This document shows positions 7,085 through 16,266 of a DNA stretch of 64,000 bases, in pieces (position 1 is the stretch's first letter; the number at the start of each line of letters is the position of its first letter). A program made the position numbers and the translations under genes. The notes below the pieces were generated by a model. The model made no database searches, was not told the origin of the DNA, and saw only the letters and a list, made by a program, of their open reading frames with translations. The stretch comes from Sphingomonas sp. 1F27F7B (GTDB lineage: Bacteria; Pseudomonadota; Alphaproteobacteria; Sphingomonadales; Sphingomonadaceae), in the NCBI RefSeq assembly GCF_005503355.1, contig NZ_SCMK01000003.1, forward strand, positions 124,001 through 188,000, written 5' to 3'.

Positions 7085-9423
7085 TTGCGCGGCAGCTCCA
7101 CCGTCACCAGCGTCCCCTCGCCCGGCTCCGAGATCAGCTCGATCCGGCCGCGATGCGCCTCGACGAACTGCCGGGCGAGCGGCAGGCCGAGCCCGGTGGT
7201 CCGCTCGCCGCCGCCACGGGCATTGCCGAACTGGGCGAAGCGATCGAACGCGCTCGCCGCTGCCTCGCGGCTCATCCCCGGCCCATTGTCCGAGACGATC
7301 ACCCGCGCCACGCGCTTGTTGCCGTCGAGATGCAGCAGCACCCGCCCCTGCTCCGGCGTCGCCGCCACGGCATGGCGCAGCAGGTGCTCGATCACCTGGC
7401 GGATGCGCCGCGCATCGCCGGTGATGCGGCCGGCGCTGCCGGCATCCTCGACCACCAGCTCGATGCCCTTGGCCTTGGCGAGTGGCGCCACCGCCTCGGC
7501 GGCGTTCTGCGCAGCGATCTCGATGTCGACCGGCGCCTTCTCGAGCGGCGCCCCCTCGCTCTGGGTCAGGTCGAGCACATCGTCGATCAGCACGCCCAGC
7601 CGCTCGACCGAGACCAGGATCGCCTCGGCATATTCGCCGCCGCTCGCGCTCAGCGGGCCGGCAAAGCCGCCGTGCAGCATCTCGGCGAAACCCTTGATCG
7701 ACGTGAGCGGGGTCCGCAGCTCGTAGCTCATGTTCGCGACGAAGGCGGTCTTCACTCGGTCCGCCGCTTCCAGCGCCTCGTTGCGGTCGCGCAGCGCGCG
7801 CTCGGCCCGGTGATGGTCGGTGGTGTCGAGCATCGTCACCAGGGCGTTGCCATCGGGCAAGGGCACCGCCGTAACGTCGAAATGCCGGCCATCGGCAAAG
7901 GCGATGCTGGAGCCGCGCGACTGGCGATCCTGTGCCGCGATGCGGATCAGGTCGCCGATGATGTCGGCGCGCGACGCCTTGGCGAGCCTGGGCCCGGCCG
8001 CGCGGACCAGCTGCTGCACCTGGGGATGGCTGTCGAGGAAAGCGTCCTCGAAATCCCAGACCTGGCGGAACTTGCGGTTCCACAGCTGGAGCCGCCCCTT
8101 GCCGAACACGGCGACCGCCTCGGCCAGGCTCTCCAGCGTGGCGGTGCGCACCTGCTGCATCTCGCCATGTTCGCGCTGCAGCTCGAACTGCTGGGTCCGG
8201 TCCTCGAACAGCAGCAGCAGGCCGCCCTCGGGCAGCGGCTGGGCGACGACGCGCAGGTGCGTCGCCCCCAGGCTCCACGTCTCCTCGACTGCATCAGGCG
8301 CGACGAACCATTCGCGCCGCTCCGCCTTCCAGGCCGGATAATCGCGCACTTCGGGCAGGCGATTGGCCTCGCGCATCCGATCGAGCACGCGATCGAATTC
8401 GGGCCGGTCGGCCAGCCATTCGTTCTTCACCGCGAACATGCGGCGGAACGGCTGGTTGGAGAAGATCAGGCTGCGATCCGCCCCGAACTGGGCGACGCCG
8501 GCCGAGATCCGGTCGAGCATCGCGCGCTGCGCGGCGGCGAAGCGCTTCAGGCCGCCCCGCGCCTGCTCCAGCTCCTCGATGTCCACTGCAAAGCCCGCGA
8601 CGCCGCCGGTGGGCAGCGGCATGTCGTGGAGGCGCAGCATCCGGCGCTTGCCGCCGATCGTCGCCGGCATCGCCGCGGTCTGCGGTTCGCCGGTATCGCG
8701 CGCGATCGCGGCATTGGCGAGCGGACCGCCCATCCCGACGCCCTCGACCAGCTCCAGTCCGCGCGCCACCACATCCTCGGCATCCTTGCCCTCGACGGCC
8801 TCGACATAGGCCGAGTTGACCATCAGCAGGCGCAGATCGCCGCCGCGATACCACATCGGCATCGGCGCCGCCTCGATCAGGGCAGTCAGCGCATCGAACG
8901 CGGCCCGCAGCCGGCTCGCCTCGCGCTGGAGGCGATTGATCTCGGCCTGGCTCTCGGTCGCATCGAGGAACCAGAGCACCACGCCGCCCGGCGCGTTGAC
9001 TGCCTGGGGCGCCCGCTCGCCGATCACCAGCAGGGCCCGCTCCGAGCCGCGCACGCGCACCGAGAGGCTGAACGGCTTGCCCGCCTTCTGCGCGGCAGCG
9101 ACGTGCACGCCCAGCATGCCGGCATCCTCGGGCAACAAGCCCACCTCGCCCCCGCTCAGCTCGGCCAGCTCGCGCGGCAATTCCCGGAAGCCCAGCCAAT
9201 CGCCCAGCCGGCGCGGCAGCTCGATCCGGCCATCGGCGCGGACCAGCATCGCCTGGGCGGGCGATCCGCTCACCAGCGCGGCGAGACGGGTATTGGCATC
9301 GGCGATCGCCGCGGCTTCCGCCCGCGCGCGCAGGCCCAGGTACAGCGCCCAGACGGCACCGACCAGCAGCAGCGCGAGGACCCCGCCCGCGACGATCGCG
9401 GATGCCTGTGAAATATGGATCAA
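7081..9423 (-). CDS. divL: DivL-like PAS/histidine-kinase-fold protein with tyrosine at the phospho-site
   Basis: In Caulobacter, DivL is a cell-pole pseudokinase that controls CckA and hence CtrA. This protein has one N-terminal membrane helix (VAGGVLALLLVGAVW), several PAS-like segments, a dimerisation helix and an ATPase domain. The phospho-acceptor box reads NMSYELRTPLTS, with Tyr (about residue 567) where kinases have His, the hallmark of DivL. The N-box is also altered (LLRHAV, His for Asn), while DNGPGM and GLGLPLARQ remain. The start is uncertain. A TTG at 9462 has its AAGGA directly abutting. The TTG at 9423 has GGGGA six bases upstream and overlaps the stop of a short upstream frame, and I prefer it. 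Confidence 0.88.
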   Translation of the reverse strand: MIHISQASAIVAGGVLALLLVGAVWALYLGLRARAEAAAIADANTRLAALVSGSPAQAMLVRADGRIELPRRLGDWLGFRELPRELAELSGGEVGLLPEDAGMLGVHVAAAQKAGKPFSLSVRVRGSERALLVIGERAPQAVNAPGGVVLWFLDATESQAEINRLQREASRLRAAFDALTALIEAAPMPMWYRGGDLRLLMVNSAYVEAVEGKDAEDVVARGLELVEGVGMGGPLANAAIARDTGEPQTAAMPATIGGKRRMLRLHDMPLPTGGVAGFAVDIEELEQARGGLKRFAAAQRAMLDRISAGVAQFGADRSLIFSNQPFRRMFAVKNEWLADRPEFDRVLDRMREANRLPEVRDYPAWKAERREWFVAPDAVEETWSLGATHLRVVAQPLPEGGLLLLFEDRTQQFELQREHGEMQQVRTATLESLAEAVAVFGKGRLQLWNRKFRQVWDFEDAFLDSHPQVQQLVRAAGPRLAKASRADIIGDLIRIAAQDRQSRGSSIAFADGRHFDVTAVPLPDGNALVTMLDTTDHHRAERALRDRNEALEAADRVKTAFVANMSYELRTPLTSIKGFAEMLHGGFAGPLSASGGEYAEAILVSVERLGVLIDDVLDLTQSEGAPLEKAPVDIEIAAQNAAEAVAPLAKAKGIELVVEDAGSAGRITGDARRIRQVIEHLLRHAVAATPEQGRVLLHLDGNKRVARVIVSDNGPGMSREAAASAFDRFAQFGNARGGGERTTGLGLPLARQFVEAHRGRIELISEPGEGTLVTVELPRK

Positions 9424-9455
9424 GCCGCGTCCCCGCAGCCTTTGCGCACTGTCAT
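9420..9455 (-). other. Possible 11-codon upstream leader frame before divL
   Basis: The frame ATG ... TGA encodes MTVRKGCGDAA. It has a well-placed AAGGA seven bases upstream. Its stop codon overlaps an in-frame TTG of divL (TTGA). This could couple divL translation to a leader peptide, or it may be chance. Confidence 0.3.
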
Positions 9456-9513
9456 GGCGCAATCCTTAGGCAATGCATCGCCGGTCGGGAAGGCTGGATG
9501 CTGCCCGCGTGCA

Positions 9514-9549
9514 AACGAAAAGGGGCCCGGCACGCCGGACCCCTTCGTT
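9514..9549 (-). terminator. Rho-independent terminator of the TonB receptor gene
   Basis: The hairpin pairs AACGAA-AGGGG-CCGGC with GCCGG-CCCC-TTCGTT. Read on the minus strand it is followed by TTTTCGTTT. It lies 24 bp beyond the receptor stop and before divL. Confidence 0.85.
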
Positions 9550-9572
9550 ACTGCGTCAACCTGAGTTGACGA

Positions 9573-12500
9573 TCAGAACTTCACGCTGGCTGCGATGCGC
9601 GCATAGCGGCCGAGAATTCCCGAATAATAGGTCACCGTGCCACCGCCGGCCGGCGCCGGATAGGGCGGCTTCACGTTGAACACGTTGTCGACGATCAGCT
9701 TCAGGCTGAACTGATCGTTCACTCGGGTGCCGACCGTGGCGTTGAACAGCCACCAGTCGCCCACGCCCATGATGTTGCGGGCATTGGGAGCCTCATCGAC
9801 GTCATACTTGCTCTTGCCGAAATACTGGGCCTGGACGAGCGCGTTGAAGCCCTTGCTCTCATAGGTGAAATTGGCCGTGCCCGAATGGTGCGGATAGCCG
9901 ATCTCGCCTGCAAGGTGGTTGACGTCGCCGGTGCCGACGCGCTGCTCCAGCTTGTCACGATAGAAATAGTTCACCGAGAGGCCGAGCACGCCCGCATTGT
10001 TGACCCCGACACGCTCCAGCGGCAGGCGATAGGCCGCGGTGACCGTGAGGCCCGAGGTCTGGTAGGAAGCCGCGTTGTAATAGCCCTCGCGGATCATCGT
10101 GATCTGGCCGGCGGAATTACGATCGACAAGGCCGCAGAAGCTGTTCGGATAGCTGGGCGAGTCATAGCAGGCATTGAGGATGTCATCGCCGCCGAGCGAC
10201 GTGATCGCATCGGTCAGCTTGATGTTCACCCAGTCCACCGCCAGCGTGAAGCTGCGCGCGAAGCTCGGCTGGATCACCGCGCCCACGGTCCAGCTGTTCG
10301 CCTTCTCGTTGCTGAGCCCCGGATTGCCCGAGACCGTCACCGGCACGGTGAAGTCGCTGTAGTTCGACGTGAAGTTGGTGGTGTCGATGCCCGCCGCGGT
10401 GCAGTTCGCCTTGCGGACGGCCGGGTTCGGGCCGCTGCCGACATAGCGCGTGTCACACGGATCGCTGCCAACATCGAAGGCCCGCGAGGTCGGGTTGAAC
10501 GCCTCGGTGATGGCCGGCGAGCGGATCGACCGGGTGAAGTTGCCGCGGAAGGTGATGTCGCGGATGAAGCCGATGCGGCCGCCCGCGGTCCAGGTGAGAT
10601 CGCCGCCCGAGAGCGAGTTGTGTACCCAGCGCGCGGCGCCGTCGAACTCGACCGTCTTCAGCCAGCTCAGGCCGTTTTCCGGCGTGACGAGCGGCATGCG
10701 AAGTTCGCCGAACACTTCGTTGGTGTTGAACGAGCCGCTGATCGGATCGATCGGAATGATGCGGCCATATTGGGTACGCGTGCCGTCGCCATTGTCATGG
10801 CCGTAATAATAGGAGCCCGGATCGAACTTGGTCGATTCCCGGCGATGCTCATAGCCGAGCGAAACGCTCACGTCGTTGCCGAACAGCGAGAACACCGGGC
10901 CGGTGACGTTCGCGTTGAACACCAGCTGATCGTTGGTCGAGACGGGACGAGCAATCGCGAAGATATAATCCTTCGCGGCCTGGCTGGCCTGGCCGACGCC
11001 GAAGATGTTCAGCGGCGCGCAGGTGTTGCTGATCGTCTGGGCGGGCGAGTTGGTGTAGCCCGGGCGGCACACGATGTTGCCGTTGCCGTCCTGCACCGCG
11101 TCGAGCGCGTTGAAGAAGTTGTCGTTGACGAGCTCGTAGTTCTTGCCGACCGTCTGCGAACGACCATAGTTCGCCGACACTTCCCACTGGAACTGGCGGC
11201 TGCCGAGCGAGAAGTCGCCCGCGAAGCCGCCGACGAAGCGATAGGTCTCGACATTCGCCTCGGCGCGGCCGGTCGTCAGGTCGGAAAGCGCACGCCCGAC
11301 ATAGAATTGGGTGGCGCCCGCCGGCAGGTTCGCCGCGATGGTCGCGCGGTCGGCCGGGTTCAGGAACGGGTTGTTGATCGACAGCAACAGGTTGCCGTCG
11401 GGCGTGCCGGCGGCATCAAACAGCGCGGTGTTGTAGTTGGGCTGGTCGATCAGGTTGACGCCCTTGTTGTGCGAATACCAGGCCTCGCCGAAAAAGCGGA
11501 CATGGTCGGTCAGCTCATAGTTGAGCTGCGCATTGGCCAGGTAGCGCTCCGAGCTCGTGAGCAAGTTGCTCTGCGCCGGCAGATCGAAGCCGTTGCCGCC
11601 GCTGCTGATAAAGCCCTGGCGCATCACCGTGCCGAGATTGAGCGGGACGAGGCGGCCGTTGGAACCGAACTGGAGCAGCTGGCCGCTGGCATCGCGGATG
11701 CCCGAGCGCGATGCGAGATAATCGTCGTCGCTGAACGGCACGCCGCCCGAAGTGAAGGCAGTGTAGCGCTGCGACGGATAGAGCACGCGCTGAAAAGGCG
11801 AGCCCAGCGAGGCCGGCGGCGTACCGAAGAAATTGCCCGCCGCGGTGATCGCCCGGTCGGCCGAGGTGAAGCCGGTCGTCTTGTTGTATTCGGCCGCGAT
11901 CACGATGTTGCCGCGGCCGCCGGCGAAGTTCTTGCCGGCCAGGATGTTGATGCGCGCCTCGGGGGCATCGCCTTCCTGCGAGATGCCGTACTGGCCGCCG
12001 ATCTCCAGGCCCTCATAATCCTTCTTGAGGATGATGTTGACGGTGCCTGCGATCGCGTCCGAGCCGTAGATCGGCGCGCCGCCGATGGCGACGGTCTCGA
12101 TGCGCTGGACCAGCGTGGTCGGAATGTTGTTGAGGTCGACCTGGCTGCCCGGCGAGACCGGGCCGAAAATGCTCGCGGTGTTCGACGAGACGAAGCGGCG
12201 GCCGTTGACCAGCACGAGCGTGCGCTGCGTGCCGAGGCCGAAGAAGTCGACGAAGGTCTGTGCCGGGCCGAACGACGACTGCGCGCCGACCGCGCTGTTG
12301 CCCGGAGGGCCGAAGGACGGAATTTCACGCAGCGCCTGGCCGACATTGGTGTAGCCGCGCGACTCGATCTGGGCGGCGCCGACCACCTGGGTCGGCTGCA
12401 CGGTGTCGAACTCAGGGCGCGCGATGCGCGAGCCGGTCACGACGATCGTGCCCTCCGCAGCGGCAGGCTGATCGTCCTGGGGCGCCGCGGCATCCTGCGG

Positions 12501-12614
12501 CGCCTGGTCAGCGGTCTGCGCCGCTGCCGGAGTGGCGATCATGGCGAGAGCAAGAACCGCGGCAGACGCGGTCAACGACAGGCAGCCCCGTTGAGGGGAG
12601 AGAAAACGACGCAT
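9573..12614 (-). CDS. TonB-dependent outer-membrane receptor
   Basis: This is an outer-membrane beta-barrel for energised uptake of an unidentified substrate. The 1013-residue protein has a signal peptide ending TPAAAQ. An Ala/Gln/Asp-rich linker follows, then the EGTIVVTGSRI motif common in sphingomonad receptors. The plug domain contains LVLVNGRRF and YGSDAIAGTVNIILKK, and the long barrel ends ARIAASVKF with the terminal Phe expected for BAM insertion. The start at 12614 has AAGGGATG upstream. No substrate-specific enzyme gene lies next to it, so the ligand cannot be inferred. It appears to be transcribed alone, with its own terminator. Confidence 0.95.
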   Translation of the reverse strand: MRRFLSPQRGCLSLTASAAVLALAMIATPAAAQTADQAPQDAAAPQDDQPAAAEGTIVVTGSRIARPEFDTVQPTQVVGAAQIESRGYTNVGQALREIPSFGPPGNSAVGAQSSFGPAQTFVDFFGLGTQRTLVLVNGRRFVSSNTASIFGPVSPGSQVDLNNIPTTLVQRIETVAIGGAPIYGSDAIAGTVNIILKKDYEGLEIGGQYGISQEGDAPEARINILAGKNFAGGRGNIVIAAEYNKTTGFTSADRAITAAGNFFGTPPASLGSPFQRVLYPSQRYTAFTSGGVPFSDDDYLASRSGIRDASGQLLQFGSNGRLVPLNLGTVMRQGFISSGGNGFDLPAQSNLLTSSERYLANAQLNYELTDHVRFFGEAWYSHNKGVNLIDQPNYNTALFDAAGTPDGNLLLSINNPFLNPADRATIAANLPAGATQFYVGRALSDLTTGRAEANVETYRFVGGFAGDFSLGSRQFQWEVSANYGRSQTVGKNYELVNDNFFNALDAVQDGNGNIVCRPGYTNSPAQTISNTCAPLNIFGVGQASQAAKDYIFAIARPVSTNDQLVFNANVTGPVFSLFGNDVSVSLGYEHRRESTKFDPGSYYYGHDNGDGTRTQYGRIIPIDPISGSFNTNEVFGELRMPLVTPENGLSWLKTVEFDGAARWVHNSLSGGDLTWTAGGRIGFIRDITFRGNFTRSIRSPAITEAFNPTSRAFDVGSDPCDTRYVGSGPNPAVRKANCTAAGIDTTNFTSNYSDFTVPVTVSGNPGLSNEKANSWTVGAVIQPSFARSFTLAVDWVNIKLTDAITSLGGDDILNACYDSPSYPNSFCGLVDRNSAGQITMIREGYYNAASYQTSGLTVTAAYRLPLERVGVNNAGVLGLSVNYFYRDKLEQRVGTGDVNHLAGEIGYPHHSGTANFTYESKGFNALVQAQYFGKSKYDVDEAPNARNIMGVGDWWLFNATVGTRVNDQFSLKLIVDNVFNVKPPYPAPAGGGTVTYYSGILGRYARIAASVKF

Positions 12615-12740
12615 ACTTCATCCCTTTAGAAAAGACTGCTCCGTCCTCGGAATCGATTGTTGCTGGCCTTTGTCCGAAGCGGGACCAGGACGCGGGAAAC
12701 GGCAAGTTAGTTGCGGCTCGACAACGCTTTCTTTCGGCAC

Positions 12741-12770
12741 GTTGCATAATTACAACAATGTTACAGTAAC
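12741..12770 (-). promoter_or_regulatory. Candidate control region of the TonB receptor gene
   Basis: The 230 bp between the receptor and ahcY contains an AT-rich patch with two small inverted repeats. These are GTTGCATAATTACAAC (12741-12756, imperfect) and GTTACAGTAAC (12760-12770, perfect). They sit about 130-155 bp upstream of the receptor start. I could not place convincing -35/-10 boxes. Confidence 0.35.
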
Positions 12771-12783
12771 GGAGATATTAACG

Positions 12784-12824
12784 AAAAGGGCCGCGCTCCC
12801 CCCGGGGGAAGCGCGGCCCTTTCT
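12784..12824 (-). terminator. Rho-independent terminator of ahcY
   Basis: A perfect GC-rich stem AAAGGGCCGCGCT / AGCGCGGCCCTTT surrounds a CCCCCGGGGG loop. It is followed on the minus strand by TTTTCGTTAA. It lies 20 bp after the ahcY stop. Confidence 0.9.
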
Positions 12825-12844
12825 CGTGCGATTCCGCGACGGGA

Positions 12845-14245
12845 TCAGTAGCGATAGTGATCCGGCTTGAACGGCCCCGCCACCGGCACGCCGATATAGT
12901 CGGCCTGCTTCTGCGAGAGCTTGGTGAGCTTCACGCCCAGCTTCTCGAGGTGCAGCTCGGCGACCTTCTCGTCGAGATGCTTCGGCAGGACGTACACGTC
13001 GTTCTTGTAGGTGTCCGACTTGGTCCACAGCTCGATCTGCGCCAGCGTCTGGTTGGTGAACGACGACGACATCACGAACGACGGGTGGCCGGTCGCGTTG
13101 CCCAGGTTCACCAGGCGACCCTTCGACAGGATGATGATCTGCTTGCCGTCCGGGAACTCGACCAGGTCGACCTGCGGCTTCACTTCGGTCCACTTGTAGT
13201 TCGACAGGCCCGAGATCTGGATCTCGCTGTCGAAGTGGCCGATGTTGCAGACGATCGCCATGTTCTTCATGCCGGCCATGTGCTCGGCGGTGATCACATC
13301 GGCATTGCCGGTGGCGGTGACGAAGATGTCCGAGCGAGTGACCGCCTCTTCCATCGTCACGACTTCATAGCCCTCCATCGCCGCCTGCAGCGCGCAGATC
13401 GGGTCGATCTCGGTGACGAGCACGCGCGCGCCGCCGTTGCGCAGCGACGCGGCCGAGCCCTTGCCCACGTCGCCGAAGCCGGCGACGGTGGCGACCTTGC
13501 CGGCCAGCATCACGTCGGTGCCGCGGCGGATCGCGTCGACCAGCGATTCCTTGCAGCCATAGAGATTGTCGAACTTCGACTTGGTGACGCTGTCGTTGAC
13601 GTTGATCGCCGGGAACGGCAGTTCGCCCTTCTTGGCGATATGGTAGAGGCGGTGCACGCCGGTGGTGGTCTCTTCCGAGACGCCCTTGATGTTCTTCACC
13701 GTCTCGGTGAGGTAGCCCGGCTTGCGCTTGATGAATTCCTTCACCGCGCGCTGCATCTCGACTTCCTCGTCATTCTCCGGCTCGCCGAACGACTGGCCGG
13801 CCTCGAGCTTGGCGCCCCACAGCGCGAACATCGTCGCATCGCCGCCGTCGTCGAGGATCATGTTGCAGGTCTCGTCGCCCCAGTCGAAGATCGAGCCGAC
13901 ATAGTCCCAATATTCGGCCAGGCTCTCGCCCTTCACCGCGAACACCGGCACGCCGGTGGCGGCGATGGCGGCGGCGGCGTGATCCTGCGTCGAGTAGATG
14001 TTGCAGGTCGCCCAGCGGACCTGCGCGCCGAGCGCGGTCAGCGTCTCGATCAGTACGGCGGTCTGGATCGTCATGTGGAGCGAGCCGGTGATGCGCGCGC
14101 CCTTGAGCGGCTGCGACGCGCCGAACTCCGAACGGAGCGCCATCAGGCCGGGCATCTCGGTCTCGGCGATGTTGATCTCGGCGCGGCCGAAATCGGCGAG
14201 CGAGATGTCCTTAACGACGTAATCCTTGTCGAGCACGGTAGCCAC
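12845..14245 (-). CDS. ahcY: Adenosylhomocysteinase
   Basis: The enzyme splits S-adenosylhomocysteine into adenosine and homocysteine, clearing the inhibitor produced by methyltransferases. The 466-residue product has the NAD-binding [12 protein letters not shown] (255-266) and the substrate-site [10 protein letters not shown]. It also carries the extra segment of about 40 residues near 150-190 found in one branch of the family. The start is a GTG at 14245 ([13 protein letters not shown]), preceded by GGAG eight bases upstream. The open frame runs further upstream but without family similarity. A perfect 20-bp palindrome 94 bp upstream is a likely operator. Confidence 0.96.
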   Translation of the reverse strand: MATVLDKDYVVKDISLADFGRAEINIAETEMPGLMALRSEFGASQPLKGARITGSLHMTIQTAVLIETLTALGAQVRWATCNIYSTQDHAAAAIAATGVPVFAVKGESLAEYWDYVGSIFDWGDETCNMILDDGGDATMFALWGAKLEAGQSFGEPENDEEVEMQRAVKEFIKRKPGYLTETVKNIKGVSEETTTGVHRLYHIAKKGELPFPAINVNDSVTKSKFDNLYGCKESLVDAIRRGTDVMLAGKVATVAGFGDVGKGSAASLRNGGARVLVTEIDPICALQAAMEGYEVVTMEEAVTRSDIFVTATGNADVITAEHMAGMKNMAIVCNIGHFDSEIQISGLSNYKWTEVKPQVDLVEFPDGKQIIILSKGRLVNLGNATGHPSFVMSSSFTNQTLAQIELWTKSDTYKNDVYVLPKHLDEKVAELHLEKLGVKLTKLSQKQADYIGVPVAGPFKPDHYRY

Positions 14246-14338
14246 GAGCTGTCTCCAGATGTGAATCGATTGCGCGCCGGGAATCGCCGGCCGCGATGGC
14301 CGCGCCCTAGCCGCTTCGCCGGGCAGGCGCAATTCCAA

Positions 14339-14358
14339 ATATAAAGATATCTTTATAT
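14339..14358. promoter_or_regulatory. Perfect 20-bp palindrome upstream of ahcY, candidate SAH-responsive operator
   Basis: The sequence ATATAAAGATATCTTTATAT is its own reverse complement. It stands out as AT-only DNA in a GC-rich genome. It lies between ahcY and the divergent gene at 14496. From memory it resembles AAAGATATCTTT-type sites of ArsR-family methionine-cycle regulators (SahR), but no such regulator is in this window. Confidence 0.6.
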
Positions 14359-14495
14359 GACGTCTCGCGACGGCCCGAAACGGCCCTCCGAATTCGCGAT
14401 GATCGCAACCGCTTCGGCGCATTTTTGCAAGTGACGAATCTCGCGGGCCAAGGCATAGCGCCGCCCGCGTCCATCTCGTAGCGCGAGCCCAATCC

Positions 14496-15041
14496 ATGTT
14501 CCGCCTCATTGCGTCCGCATTCCTGCTTGCGATTGCCCTTGCTCGACCCGCCGCTGCCCAGCAGGGAGGCGTTGCCGAGGATGTGAACAGCGCCGGCGTG
14601 GTCCCGCCGCGCGGCATGTCGTTCGAGAACGCCCAGGCGATGATGGCGGTCATGCGCGGTGCCAGCCAGCAGGTCCGGGACAATTGCTGGAGCCTCGGCT
14701 GCGTGCTGATCGTCAACGACACCAGCGGCTATGACGTGATCGGCCTGTACCTCGATTCCGCCAAGCCGGGGGAGAGCGCACGCTGGAGCCACAACCAGTT
14801 CCCCCAGCCGCTATGGCCGAGCAAGGCGACGCTGCGCTTCAAGACGGGAAGCGCCAGCACCTGCAACATGCCCGTCCGCTTCGTGCTGCGGCACCGCGAG
14901 ACCCGGGAGAAGACCGAGATCAACGGCACCTCCAGCTTCTGCACCTCCCCGCACCGGGACACGCTGATCCGCATCAAGATGCTGGAGGGCAAGGTCTATG
15001 TCCGCGGAGACGACGAGCCGGCCGTCGACGCGAAGCCCTGA
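14496..15041 (+). CDS. Secreted hypothetical protein
   Basis: I do not recognise this family. The 181-residue product begins with a clear signal peptide ([22 protein letters not shown]), so it is probably periplasmic. The mature part has four cysteines (NCWSLGC, TCNMP, SFCTS) that could form two disulfides. No catalytic motif is visible. It is divergent from ahcY, with the 20-bp palindrome between the two, so a shared regulator is possible. It faces the convergent yqgE gene with a 9-bp gap. Confidence 0.8.
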   Translation: MFRLIASAFLLAIALARPAAAQQGGVAEDVNSAGVVPPRGMSFENAQAMMAVMRGASQQVRDNCWSLGCVLIVNDTSGYDVIGLYLDSAKPGESARWSHNQFPQPLWPSKATLRFKTGSASTCNMPVRFVLRHRETREKTEINGTSSFCTSPHRDTLIRIKMLEGKVYVRGDDEPAVDAKP

Positions 15042-15050
15042 CCCGGCGCT

Positions 15051-15611
15051 TCAGGCGGTGCCCGCGCTGTTCGCCAGCAGACGGGGATCGATGCCCGCCC
15101 CTGCGAAGGCGAGTGCCCAGCGCTCCTCGGCATCGATGTCGTAGATCAGGTCGGGCGTGCCGGTCGTGTTGAACCAGCCATGCCGCGCCATCTCGCTGTC
15201 GAGCTGGCCTTCGCCCCAGCCGGCATAGCCCAGCGCGACCAGCCATCGCGACGGCCCCGTCCCTTCCGCGATCGCCCGCAGCACGTCGATCGTGCCGGAA
15301 AGCGACCAGCGGCCGCCCACCTCGATCGTGTCCTGCCCGCCCCAATCGGGCGAATGAAGCACGAAGCCGCGGCGCGGCTCGACCGGTCCGCCGAAATGCA
15401 CCGGCGTGTCGGGCGCGACGCCGGGCGCGATCTCGAACTGCTCGAGCAGGTCGTGCAGCGTCAGCCCGTCGATCGTGTCGCCGATGCCGATGCCGAGCGC
15501 GCCCTCCACATCATGCGCGCACACTGCGATCACCGCGCGCTCGAAGCGGGGATCGCCGATGCCGGGCATCGCGAGGAGGAACTGGCCGGTGAGGAAGCGC
15601 GTCGAATCCAT
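15051..15611 (-). CDS. YqgE/AlgH family protein
   Basis: The 186-residue cytoplasmic protein belongs to the YqgE/AlgH (UPF0301) family, whose biochemical role is not settled. Family marks are FLTGQFLLAMPGIGDPRFERAV at the N-terminus, then HFGGPVEPRRGFVLH and LVALGYAGWGEGQLDSE. Its length is normal. It is transcribed alone on the minus strand, convergent with the secreted protein gene and divergent from the peroxiredoxin gene. The ATG at 15611 matches the family start. Confidence 0.93.
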   Translation of the reverse strand: MDSTRFLTGQFLLAMPGIGDPRFERAVIAVCAHDVEGALGIGIGDTIDGLTLHDLLEQFEIAPGVAPDTPVHFGGPVEPRRGFVLHSPDWGGQDTIEVGGRWSLSGTIDVLRAIAEGTGPSRWLVALGYAGWGEGQLDSEMARHGWFNTTGTPDLIYDIDAEERWALAFAGAGIDPRLLANSAGTA

Positions 15612-15713
15612 GGCCGCTCAACGTAGCCGCACCGTTTCGGCTCCGCCACGCTTGAAAATCATCGCCGGGGAGCCGATTGGGGCAGGCGACTCATCATTCC
15701 CGAGGAGAGTAGA

Positions 15714-16196
15714 ATGACCATCCAGGTTGGCGACCGCGTTCCCAGCGTCAATTTCGTCAAGGCGACCGAGGGCGGCCCCGAGCAGGTCAGCTCGGACGAT
15801 TTCTTCGCCGGCCGCAAGGTGGCGCTCTTTTCGGTGCCGGGCGCCTTCACGCCCACCTGTTCGGCCAAGCACCTGCCGGGCTTCGTCGAGAAGGCCGAGG
15901 AGATCAAGGCCAAGGGCGTGGACGAGGTCGCCTGCACCGCCGTCAACGACGCGTTCGTGATGGGCGCCTGGGGCCAGGCCAATGGCGTGGCCGGCAAGGT
16001 GACGATGCTCGCCGACGGCAACGGCGCCTTCCCCGAAGCGCTGGGCCTCACCATGGACGGCTCGAAGTTCGGCATGGGCACGCGCGGCCAGCGCTTCTCG
16101 ATGCTCGTCGATGACGGCGTGGTCGCGCAGCTTCATGTCGAGGCGCCGGGCCAGTTCGAAGTCAGCTCGGCCGAATATCTGCTCGCCAAGCTGTAA
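15714..16196 (+). CDS. Prx5-type peroxiredoxin
   Basis: This is a thiol peroxidase reducing hydrogen peroxide and alkyl hydroperoxides, probably with glutathione or glutaredoxin. The 160-residue protein has the active-site motif PGAFTPTCS, with the peroxidatic Cys at 49, and a downstream GTRGQRFSMLVDDGVV stretch typical of the Prx5 group. Its only other cysteine is in DEVACTAVND. GAGGAG lies eight bases before the ATG. A short hairpin follows the stop. The following gene for a small Ala-rich protein is on the same strand but has its own ribosome-binding site. Confidence 0.94.
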   Translation: MTIQVGDRVPSVNFVKATEGGPEQVSSDDFFAGRKVALFSVPGAFTPTCSAKHLPGFVEKAEEIKAKGVDEVACTAVNDAFVMGAWGQANGVAGKVTMLADGNGAFPEALGLTMDGSKFGMGTRGQRFSMLVDDGVVAQLHVEAPGQFEVSSAEYLLAKL

Positions 16197-16224
16197 GATC
16201 GAGGCCGTAACGGAACCGCTGGAG

Positions 16225-16251
16225 GCTCGTGGAGTTGATTCCACGAGCTTT
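16225..16251 (+). terminator. Short hairpin after the peroxiredoxin gene
   Basis: The arms GCTCGTGGA and TCCACGAGC are followed by TTT. The T-run is short, so it may be only a partial terminator. Confidence 0.5.
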
Positions 16252-16266
16252 CAGAAAGGGACCGTC

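Noticed and set aside
6643-9411. 922-codon plus-strand frame opposite tsaE and divL
   Set aside because: Shadow of two well-supported minus-strand genes, with no recognisable motif.
9885-12629. 914-codon plus-strand frame opposite the TonB receptor
   Set aside because: Shadow. The receptor has signal peptide, plug motif and terminal Phe on the minus strand.
14246-14495. SAH or SAM riboswitch upstream of ahcY
   Set aside because: I could not find the conserved pseudoknot or core sequences. The palindrome points to a protein operator.
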